NCBI GenBank assembly: GCA_002785585.1
Contig: PEUI01000108.1
Coordinates: forward strand, 1 to 5,251
Direction: 5' to 3'
DNA: 5,251 bases
DNA from: Lysobacterales bacterium CG02_land_8_20_14_3_00_62_12
Lineage (GTDB): Bacteria > Pseudomonadota > Gammaproteobacteria > Xanthomonadales > Ahniellaceae
Below, piece by piece: positions 1 to 5,251 of this stretch. The position numbers and the translations under genes were made by a program. Positions within the stretch are counted from its first letter, which is position 1, and each line of letters starts with the position of its first letter. The notes under the pieces were generated by a model. That model ran no database searches, had not been told where the DNA came from, and was given only the letters and a program-made list of their open reading frames with translations.

Positions 1-1958
1 ATCGCCTGATCCATCTCGGCCATCAGTTCACGGGTGGTCTTGTCGGGGTTTGGCCAGGCGTCTCGCGGTTTGAGTTTGACCGTGGTTTCAAACATCGCCA
101 GCGGCGCTGGATCGGTGGCGGTCCGCGCCCGTCCGGCTTTGCCGAATACCCGCTCGACCTCGGGAAAGGTCTTCAGGATCTTGTCGGTTTGCTGCAGCAA
201 CTGCTTGGCTTTGGTGATGGAAATCCCCGGAAACGCCGAGGGCATGTACAGGATGTCGCCTTCATCGATCGGCGGCATGAACTCACTGCCAATGTGCTGT
301 AGCGGCCACAGGCTCACCGCCAGCAACAGCACGGCCAGGCCAATCGTCAGCTTGCGCCAGCGCATCGCCACGGCCAGCACCGGTCGATGAATGAAGTGCA
401 GCGCGCGATTGACCGGGTTTTTCGCTTCGGGAAGAATCCGCCCGCGAATGAAATAGCCCATCAGTACCGGGGTCAGGGTCACGGCCAGTATGGCGGCGGC
501 GGCCATCGAGTAGGTCTTGGTGAAGGCCAGCGGACTGAACAAACGGCCTTCCTGCGCTTGCAGGGTAAATACCGGCAGGAACGACACCGTGATGATCAAC
601 AGCGAGAAAAACAAGGCCGGCCCGACCTCTTTGGCGGCGGCGCCGATCGCGGCCCAGCGCTCGTCGCCGGTCAGTACGCTGCCTTTGTCGCGTTCGCCGT
701 GTTCCAGGTGCTTGTGCGCGTTTTCGATCATCACGATGGCGCCGTCGACCATCGCGCCGATGGCGATGGCGATGCCACCCAGCGACATGATGTTGGCACT
801 CAGACCCTGCCAGCGCATCACCAGAAACGCCAGCAACACACCAATGGGCAAGGTGAGGATCGCCACCAGTGCCGAGCGTGCATGCAGCAAAAACAGCATG
901 CAGATCAAGCTGACCACGATGAACTCTTCCAGCAGCTTGCCTTTGAGGTTGTCCACCGCGCGCTCGATCAAGGCGCCGCGGTCATAGACCGGCACGATTT
1001 CGACCCCGGTCGGCAAGCCGCCTTTCAATTGTTCCAGCTTGGCGCGTACTGCTTCGATCGTCGCCAGGGCATCGCCGCCGTAGCGCATGATCACCACGCC
1101 AGCGGCCACCTCGCCCTCGCCATCAAGATCGACCGCGCCGCGCCGCAACTCCGGCCCGAGCTGCACATGGGCGACATCGCGCAGGTAGATCGGCGTGCCA
1201 CCGTCGCCGACGCCGATCGGGATTACCTCCAGGTCTTTGATGCCACGGATATAACCACGCCCACGCACCATGTATTCGGTCTCGGCCATCTCCAGCAGCC
1301 GCCCGCCGACATCGTTGTTGGAGCGCTGGATTGCCATTTTCACCTTGGCCAGCGGGATGCCGTAGGCGGCCAGCGCGTTCGGATCGACCTCGACCTGGTA
1401 TTGCTTGACGTAACCGCCAACCGAAGCCACCTCGGAAATACCGGGCACGGTCTGCAACTGGTAACGCAGGTACCAGTCCTGGATCGAACGCAGTTGCGCC
1501 AGATCCTGACCGCCGCTGCGATCCACCAGCGCGTATTCGAAGATCCAGCCGACACCAGTGGCATCCGGGCCGAGACTGGGGGTGATCCCGCGCGGCAGTT
1601 GGCCACTGACGAAGTTCAGGTATTCCAGCACCCGTGAGCGCGCCCAGTACATGTCGGTGCCGTCCTCGAACAGGATGTACACGAACGACAGGCCGAAAAA
1701 CGAATAGCCGCGTACCGTCTTGGCATAAGGCACCGCCAGCATTGCGGTGGTCAGTGGATAGGTAACCTGATCTTCCACCACCTGTGGCGCCTGGCCGGGA
1801 AACTCGGTGAACACGATGACCTGCACGTCGGACAGGTCAGGGATGGCGTCCAGCGGTGTGGTTTTCACCGCCCACACACCGGCCAGCACAGCCAGCGCGG
1901 TGAAGATCAGAACCAGCAGTTTGTTACGCAGCGAGCCTTCGATCAGACCGGCGATCAT
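1..1958 (-). CDS. cusA: CusA-type Cu(I)/Ag(I) RND efflux pump, N-terminal 652 codons (runs off left edge)
   Basis: Inner-membrane, proton-driven RND pump of the heavy-metal (HME) class that exports Cu(I)/Ag(I) through a CusCBA complex. The frame has no stop before the left edge; E. coli CusA is about 1047 residues, so the C-terminal third is missing here. TM1 lies near residues 13-31, a large periplasmic porter region follows, TM2-TM6 fall near 343-500 and TM7 near 530-548, then the second porter region begins. Family landmarks read directly include PLDAIPDLSDVQVIV (35-49), GPDATGVGWIFEYALVDRSG (130-149) and GAMVDGAIVMIEN in TM4. D405 matches the E. coli proton-relay aspartate. M391, M403, M410 and M485 match E. 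coli ladder methionines 391, 403, 410 and 486. M572 and M622 match binding-site M573 and M623. R83, E566, D616 and E624 match E. coli channel-lining charged residues. The first aspartate of the CzcA-type DFG motif is glycine, as in Cu/Ag pumps. The third site methionine (E. coli M672), E939 and K984 lie off the window. The start overlaps the cusB stop as ATGA. Confidence 0.96.
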   Translation of the reverse strand, partial: MIAGLIEGSLRNKLLVLIFTALAVLAGVWAVKTTPLDAIPDLSDVQVIVFTEFPGQAPQVVEDQVTYPLTTAMLAVPYAKTVRGYSFFGLSFVYILFEDGTDMYWARSRVLEYLNFVSGQLPRGITPSLGPDATGVGWIFEYALVDRSGGQDLAQLRSIQDWYLRYQLQTVPGISEVASVGGYVKQYQVEVDPNALAAYGIPLAKVKMAIQRSNNDVGGRLLEMAETEYMVRGRGYIRGIKDLEVIPIGVGDGGTPIYLRDVAHVQLGPELRRGAVDLDGEGEVAAGVVIMRYGGDALATIEAVRAKLEQLKGGLPTGVEIVPVYDRGALIERAVDNLKGKLLEEFIVVSLICMLFLLHARSALVAILTLPIGVLLAFLVMRWQGLSANIMSLGGIAIAIGAMVDGAIVMIENAHKHLEHGERDKGSVLTGDERWAAIGAAAKEVGPALFFSLLIITVSFLPVFTLQAQEGRLFSPLAFTKTYSMAAAAILAVTLTPVLMGYFIRGRILPEAKNPVNRALHFIHRPVLAVAMRWRKLTIGLAVLLLAVSLWPLQHIGSEFMPPIDEGDILYMPSAFPGISITKAKQLLQQTDKILKTFPEVERVFGKAGRARTATDPAPLAMFETTVKLKPRDAWPNPDKTTRELMAEMDQA

Positions 1959-3337
1959 GGCTGCTTCTCCGTACCGGTCTCCGCATCGTTACTGTCCGTC
2001 GTGTCCATGTCGTGCCCGGCGGCAGTGTCCTTGCCGTCCATCGTGTCCCTATCGTGCTCGCCGGCACCTTCCGGCGGAGCGGTGGGCTCCCGCATCTTGG
2101 CCGACACTTCACGCAGCTTGGATTCCGAGTCGATCAGGAACTGCCCGGATACCACCACCTGCTCGCCGGCTTTGAGGCCATCGGTGATCTGCACCATGCC
2201 GTCGCTGCTGACCCCGAGCGTGACCGCCCGCGGATCGTATTGCCCCGCTGCACGCTGCACGAACACCTGTTCACGCCGACCCGTGCGGATTACCGCTTCG
2301 CTGGGAATCACCACCGCGTCCACCTGCCGGCCAGTGCGGATGCTGACATCGCCATACATCTCGGGCTTGAGCGATCGGTCGGGGTTGGCGAACGCGAGGC
2401 GCACCTTCTGCGTGCGGGTGGCTTTGTCCAGATACGGATAGATGAAATCCACCCGACCTTCGAACGTCTGCCCGGGCAGGCTGGCAAGCTGCAATTGGGC
2501 CAGGTCGCCTACAGCTACCCACGGCATTTCGTATTCGTAGACGTCGGCGTAAACCCATACGGTGGACAGGTCGGCAAGTACGTACAGTTCGGTCTGAGGG
2601 GTCACGTACATCCCCTCGCGCGCACCGACCTTGACCACGATGCCCGCAAACGGCGACTGGATCGGCACCGAGTGCGCTACCTCACGGGTCTTTTCCAGCC
2701 GCTGTACTTGCGAACGTGGCAAATCGAGCAACAACAACCGCTGCCGGGCACTTTGCGCAAGCTGTTCGGCGCCGCGCGCAATCTCCGGGTAAGCGCTCGC
2801 CGCCAGTGCCTCACGGTTGCGCAACGCCAGCAGGTATTCCTCCTGGCTCACCACCAGCACCGGTGAATACAGTGACAGCAAGGTGGTGCCCTTGGCCACC
2901 ACCGAACCGGTTTCATCGACTGGCTGGCGCTCGATCCAGCCCTCTACCTTGGGATGGAAGCGGCTGAGTTTTTTCTCGTCGTAATCGACCCGGCCGACGG
3001 TAAAGACATCGCGGGTCATGGTCTGAAGTTTCGCCGCTGCGGTGCGGACACCGAAGCTTTGCACCGTCGCTGGATCCACCCGCACGCTACCCGCCACCCC
3101 ACCGCCAGCGGCCGCCTCATCGGCGTACACCGGCACATAGTCCATGTCCATGTTGTCTTTGGCCGGTACCTTGGAGGTAACCTCCGGATTCATCGGATGG
3201 CGGTAATACAGCGGCTTGCGTTCGCCGCCGTCGCTCTGCGTCGATGCGGCCGGAGCCAGCCAGCGCGAAAACCCGAAACCGGCGCCGATACCGATCAGCA
3301 AGGTCAGGCCGACCACAAGGATAGTTTTAGTTTTCAT
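1955..3337 (-). CDS. cusB: CusB-type periplasmic adaptor (membrane fusion protein) with Met-rich metal-binding N-terminus and acidic His/Met tail
   Basis: A 460-residue adaptor joining the CusA pump to the CusC channel, expected in the periplasm and anchored or exported by a hydrophobic N-terminus (about residues 5-22). Residues 41-73 align with the E. coli CusB metal-binding segment: YYRHPMNPEV then DNMDMDYVPVYADE. M49, M63 and M65 correspond to the E. coli Cu/Ag-binding M49, M64 and M66. This is the cysteine-free version of the heavy-metal-binding domain; the whole protein has no Cys. Lipoyl-type and beta-barrel regions surround a helical hairpin (about 165-220); signatures include SPFAGIVVKVGAREGMYV (228-245) and LADLSTVWVYADVYEYE (254-270). 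The membrane-proximal domain ends at GQFLIDSESKL (398-408). E. coli CusB (407 residues) stops about here, whereas this protein has a further ~45-residue tail rich in Asp, Glu, His and Met. The ATG at 3337 is chosen because AGGAG lies 7 nt upstream; a longer TTG start at 3376 is possible but lacks such support. It overlaps cusC by 11 nt and cusA by 4 nt. Confidence 0.95.
   Translation of the reverse strand: MKTKTILVVGLTLLIGIGAGFGFSRWLAPAASTQSDGGERKPLYYRHPMNPEVTSKVPAKDNMDMDYVPVYADEAAAGGGVAGSVRVDPATVQSFGVRTAAAKLQTMTRDVFTVGRVDYDEKKLSRFHPKVEGWIERQPVDETGSVVAKGTTLLSLYSPVLVVSQEEYLLALRNREALAASAYPEIARGAEQLAQSARQRLLLLDLPRSQVQRLEKTREVAHSVPIQSPFAGIVVKVGAREGMYVTPQTELYVLADLSTVWVYADVYEYEMPWVAVGDLAQLQLASLPGQTFEGRVDFIYPYLDKATRTQKVRLAFANPDRSLKPEMYGDVSIRTGRQVDAVVIPSEAVIRTGRREQVFVQRAAGQYDPRAVTLGVSSDGMVQITDGLKAGEQVVVSGQFLIDSESKLREVSAKMREPTAPPEGAGEHDRDTMDGKDTAAGHDMDTTDSNDAETGTEKQP
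1967..1970 (-). promoter_or_regulatory. Shine-Dalgarno site for cusA
   Basis: GGAG (in GGAGAA) lies 8 nt upstream of the ATG at 1958, inside the last codons of cusB. It supports that ATG as the start and means cusA can recruit ribosomes itself as well as by coupling to cusB termination. Confidence 0.75.
1992..2056 (-). repeat. Two imperfect 23-nt direct repeats in the cusB 3' end
   Basis: The copies occupy 2034-2056 and 1992-2014, start 42 nt (14 codons) apart, are in the same reading frame and match at 19 of 23 bases by my hand alignment. They encode HDRDTMDGK-like (from residue 428) and HDMDTTDSN-like (from residue 442) peptides in the acidic tail of CusB. The retained frame and shared HDxDTxD pattern suggest an internal duplication in the tail, although low-complexity Asp-rich coding could produce some of the similarity. 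Confidence 0.6.
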
Positions 3338-4766
3338 CGATCGACTCCTGTCCTGAAGCGGCGGCCAGATCCGCAAGGGCCTGGCGCGCCTGGGTCAGCG
3401 CGCGCCAATACTGTTGTTCGAAGTTGTACAGACTGATCTGCGACTGCACCAGATTGAGAAAGTCCACCTTGTTGACCTGATAGCCGGCCAGCATCGATTC
3501 CACCGTCTGGCGGCTTTGCGGAATGATGCCGCCGCGAAACAACTGGCTTTGTTCCTGCGCTTGCGAGAACGCATACCAGGCGGCCTGCACTTCGGCGCTG
3601 ACCTGGTTGCGGGTGTCGAGCAGGGCATCATTCTGTGCGGACAACTCAGCGCTGCGCTGGCTGATCAACCGCCGTTGTTTGTTGCCCGCGTAGAGCGGAA
3701 TATCCACGCTCAACATGACGCTGAAAAAGTCCGCACGGCTGCTACCGTTCGGGTTCATGCCATCGCGGAAACCGTAGTTGGCGCCGAGGCTGAAGTTCGG
3801 ATACCGCGATTTTTCTGCCAGCTCGCGATTCGCCTCGGCGGCCTTGACCTTGTTGGCCAGCACGGCCAGCAGCGGCCGTTGTTGCTCGGCTTCGCTGATG
3901 AATTGCCCCGGCACCGGCAAGCTGGGTAACGCTTCGTCGATCCGCTCAGGCAACTTCACCAATGCGTTCTGTGGCCGCGCCAGCGACGCATTGAGCCGTG
4001 CGGCCATGACCCCGCGCATGCCCTGTAGTTGCAGCATGCGATCATGCAAACGGCCACGTTCCACTTGGCCGAGCAGCACGTCCTGTTGCAATCCCTTGCC
4101 AACGCCATACTTCGTATTGGCGATGTCGATGAACTGATCAATCAGGGTCAGATTGTCGCGAATGATCGCCATCGCGCGGTCGAGATAGGCCAATTCCCAC
4201 CAGGCTTTCTTGACGTCGCGCAACAGCCGCAGCCGGGCCTCGTCGACCGACAGACTAGCCGCTTCGGCCTCATACGTGGCCGCTTCGCGGCGCAAGCGCA
4301 AGGTACCGGGAAACGGGAAACTCTGACTGACCCCAAACTGCATCTGGGTCATCGCTTCCTGGCTGCGGCTGAAGGTGTCCACCGGCAGGTTGAGCGCATT
4401 CAGGTTGATCTTGGGATCGGGCAAGCTACCGGCCTGCGACGGCACCTGCGCCGCAGCTTGCGCACGCGAGCGCATCTCGGCCAGACCGGGGTTGCCATCC
4501 ACCGCGATGCGCAGCGCCTCGGGCAAGGTCAGTGCAGTCAAGAACAATTCCGGCGTCGCCAGCGCTGGCTCGGCCAGTGTCGCTACCGGCTCGGTCGGCG
4601 CTCGCGCGGCCACGTCCGTCGCGACCCCGGCAAGCAGAAAGACAATGAGACTGGCCGCTGGCGTGCGGCGTTGGTATATCGCGTTGGTACGGCTAGCGCG
4701 CCGCGTAGTGGTCAAAGCGCTATTGCCGCGCGCGCGGGCGCGGCGATTCGGAGACAATGAGATCAT
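3327..4766 (-). CDS. cusC: CusC-type TolC-family outer-membrane efflux channel
   Basis: A 479-residue outer-membrane factor that forms the trimeric barrel and periplasmic tunnel through which CusA expels metal. The N-terminus is Arg-rich, with a hydrophobic stretch (about residues 37-49) and an Ala-rich region near 51-56 that looks like a signal peptide. The mature protein starts its TolC fold at LTLPEALRIAVDGNPGLAEM (79-98). Two structural repeats are visible: beta segments near 114-130 and 148-154 followed by helices to about 260, then beta segments near 321-360 (YPNFSLGANYGF, FFSVMLSVDIPLYAG) followed by helices to about 470. The repeat-related segments TKYGVGKGLQQDVL (218-231) and AGYQVNKVDFLNLV (427-440) are typical of OEP domains. 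E. coli CusC is a lipoprotein, but this protein contains no cysteine, so lipid anchoring is not possible. The ATG at 4766 has AGGA 6 nt upstream, which supports it even though the n-region is long. The choice of CusC over CzcC rests on the neighbouring genes. Confidence 0.93.
   Translation of the reverse strand: MISLSPNRRARARGNSALTTTRRASRTNAIYQRRTPAASLIVFLLAGVATDVAARAPTEPVATLAEPALATPELFLTALTLPEALRIAVDGNPGLAEMRSRAQAAAQVPSQAGSLPDPKINLNALNLPVDTFSRSQEAMTQMQFGVSQSFPFPGTLRLRREAATYEAEAASLSVDEARLRLLRDVKKAWWELAYLDRAMAIIRDNLTLIDQFIDIANTKYGVGKGLQQDVLLGQVERGRLHDRMLQLQGMRGVMAARLNASLARPQNALVKLPERIDEALPSLPVPGQFISEAEQQRPLLAVLANKVKAAEANRELAEKSRYPNFSLGANYGFRDGMNPNGSSRADFFSVMLSVDIPLYAGNKQRRLISQRSAELSAQNDALLDTRNQVSAEVQAAWYAFSQAQEQSQLFRGGIIPQSRQTVESMLAGYQVNKVDFLNLVQSQISLYNFEQQYWRALTQARQALADLAAASGQESIDEN
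3345..3349 (-). promoter_or_regulatory. Shine-Dalgarno site for cusB
   Basis: AGGAG, 7 nt before the ATG at 3337 and inside the 3' end of cusC. It decides between the ATG at 3337 and the upstream in-frame TTG at 3376 that would add 13 residues ahead of the hydrophobic export segment. Confidence 0.85.
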
Positions 4767-4827
4767 GACGATTCCTATCTATTGCAATCAACGGCCGGCC
4801 GCAACGGCGACCGGAGCAGTCAGGCAA
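4767..4827 (-). other. 61-nt spacer between the CopL-like gene and cusC
   Basis: The spacer contains the cusC ribosome binding site and two short perfect palindromes, ATTGCAAT (4781-4788) and GGCCGGCC (4793-4800). I see no T-tract terminator and no convincing promoter, so read-through from the upstream gene into cusC is the simplest interpretation. Confidence 0.5.
4773..4776 (-). promoter_or_regulatory. Shine-Dalgarno site for cusC
   Basis: AGGA (in ATAGGAAT) lies 6 nt before the ATG at 4766. It supports the long-n-region start of the channel protein and lies in the 61-nt gap after the CopL-like gene. Confidence 0.65.
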
Positions 4828-5229
4828 TCAGATGGAAATCGGTGGGCGCAGTGCCGACGGAGTGGATAGCGACGGCGCGTGTACGCCAAAACGCGGGAGT
4901 GGCGACGCCGCATTCAACTGCAAACCGGTAAACGCTATTTCAGCGGGCAACGCACCGAAACCGCTCACCGCGCACAGCGCGGCACAGTCACCACTGCATG
5001 TGGAACCGTGTTTGCCACTATTGGGCATGTCGTGATCGCCGCTCATACCCACGCAGTGACAGTGGTGGCTGCCAGCGCCGTGTTGCATCGGGCTCATCAT
5101 GTGCACGCAATCGGCCACTCGCGACGCCGCCAGTAACCCAGACCAGGGTCCGGTCGCAAATAGCAGCGCCACCGCCAACAGCAACCGGCTGGCATTGGCG
5201 AATACATGCTGGATGCTTCGGCGGCTCAT
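4828..5229 (-). CDS. Small exported Cys/His/Met-rich protein, CopL/DUF2946-like, probably copper-responsive
   Basis: A 133-residue protein with an apparent signal peptide: basic start (MSRR), hydrophobic core at about 16-29, and possible cleavage after A35 or A39. Residues 41-86 are packed with metal ligands: six Cys (41, 57, 59, 78, 82, 86), seven His (43, 50, 55, 56, 58, 66, 74) and five Met (44, 45, 48, 62, 68). The motifs HHCHC and CSGDCAALC stand out. The remainder is a low-complexity Ala/Pro/Leu region ending in LRPPISI; an RPPI-like end is what I recall from CopL/DUF2946-type proteins that precede copper-resistance genes in xanthomonads, where CopL is implicated in copper-responsive expression. 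Placement immediately upstream of cusCBA fits periplasmic Cu binding or sensing, but this is inference and no enzyme domain is visible. VADC is not a proper lipobox. No Shine-Dalgarno precedes the ATG, and the frame stays open to the window edge (seven more codons, none ATG, GTG or TTG), so an earlier start outside the window cannot be excluded. Confidence 0.75.
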   Translation of the reverse strand: MSRRSIQHVFANASRLLLAVALLFATGPWSGLLAASRVADCVHMMSPMQHGAGSHHCHCVGMSGDHDMPNSGKHGSTCSGDCAALCAVSGFGALPAEIAFTGLQLNAASPLPRFGVHAPSLSTPSALRPPISI

Positions 5230-5236
5230 CGGGCGC

Positions 5237-5245
5237 AGTGTAACA
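5237..5245 (-). promoter_or_regulatory. Possible extended -10 promoter element of the operon
   Basis: The minus strand reads TGTTACACT, a TG-n motif followed by TACACT (4 of 6 matches to TATAAT). The first base of the ATG at 5229 is 8 nt past the hexamer, so transcription would begin at or next to the start codon. The -35 region is outside the window and short A/T-containing matches occur by chance, so this is only a candidate. Confidence 0.25.
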
Positions 5246-5251
5246 GGCTTA

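Noticed and set aside
387..1637. A 416-codon open frame on the plus strand.
   Set aside because: It is wholly antisense to cusA, encodes a His/Gln/Asp-rich low-complexity product with no recognisable domain, and is explained by the high G/C at third positions of the pump gene.
2012..2866. A 284-codon open frame on the plus strand.
   Set aside because: It is antisense to the clearly real cusB; the composition is Arg/His/Leu-rich with no domain, typical of a shadow frame.
3338..3376. Upstream TTG start for cusB adding 13 residues.
   Set aside because: The ATG at 3337 has AGGAG at 7 nt and gives a standard positively charged start before the hydrophobic segment; the extension would bury that segment.
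4029..4760. A 243-codon open frame on the plus strand.
   Set aside because: It is antisense to cusC, with Gln/Arg-rich composition and no family features.
4667..4766. Arg pairs in the CusC leader as a twin-arginine (Tat) signal.
   Set aside because: None is followed by the hydrophobic residues and lysine of the Tat consensus, and outer-membrane channels of this family are Sec substrates.
4793..4800. GGCCGGCC and nearby ATTGCAAT palindromes as an operator or terminator.
   Set aside because: Both are short, common by chance in GC-rich DNA or too small for a stable hairpin, and no T-tract follows.
4767..4827. A possible internal promoter (TTGCGG, 17 nt, TAGATA) ahead of cusC.
   Set aside because: Each hexamer matches consensus at only about half its positions, and the implied start would fall within a few bases of the cusC ATG, removing its ribosome binding site.
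5098..5120. VADC in the leader protein as a lipoprotein lipobox.
   Set aside because: Aspartate just before the cysteine does not fit the Gly/Ala/Ser required at that position.

Overview
The window holds most of a copper/silver efflux operon of the Cus (CBA) type, read entirely on the minus strand. Right to left, in transcription order: a small exported Cys/His/Met-rich protein resembling the CopL/DUF2946 group (5229-4828), a TolC-family outer-membrane channel of the CusC type (4766-3327), a CusB-type periplasmic adaptor (3337-1955), and the first 652 codons of a CusA-type RND pump (1958 to the left edge). The last third of the pump lies outside the window.

The DNA is GC-rich (about 60% by eye), with strong G/C preference at third codon positions; this is why long spurious frames appear on the opposite strand. 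Gene content and protein sequence suggest a gammaproteobacterium of the xanthomonad or pseudomonad kind. That is inference only: there is no rRNA or other taxonomic marker here.

The genes are tightly packed. The CopL-like gene and cusC are 61 nt apart, cusC and cusB overlap by 11 nt, and cusB and cusA overlap by 4 nt (ATGA). Good Shine-Dalgarno sequences precede cusC, cusB and cusA; none is visible before the CopL-like gene. A single transcript from the right is the simplest reading. Its main promoter and any metal-responsive operator are probably at or beyond the right edge.

Functionally, CusA takes Cu(I)/Ag(I) from the periplasm or cytoplasm and drives it out using the proton gradient, CusB links pump to channel and passes metal to the pump, and CusC forms the duct across the outer membrane. 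The methionines known to bind Cu/Ag in E. coli CusA and CusB are present at nearly the same residue numbers, so Cu(I)/Ag(I) is much more likely than Zn/Co/Cd. Differences from E. coli are the absence of cusF between cusC and cusB, a metal-ligand-rich leader gene, a cusC product without a lipidation cysteine, and an acidic His/Met tail on CusB containing an internal duplication. I see no wholly new system; the tail and the leader gene are the least ordinary parts.
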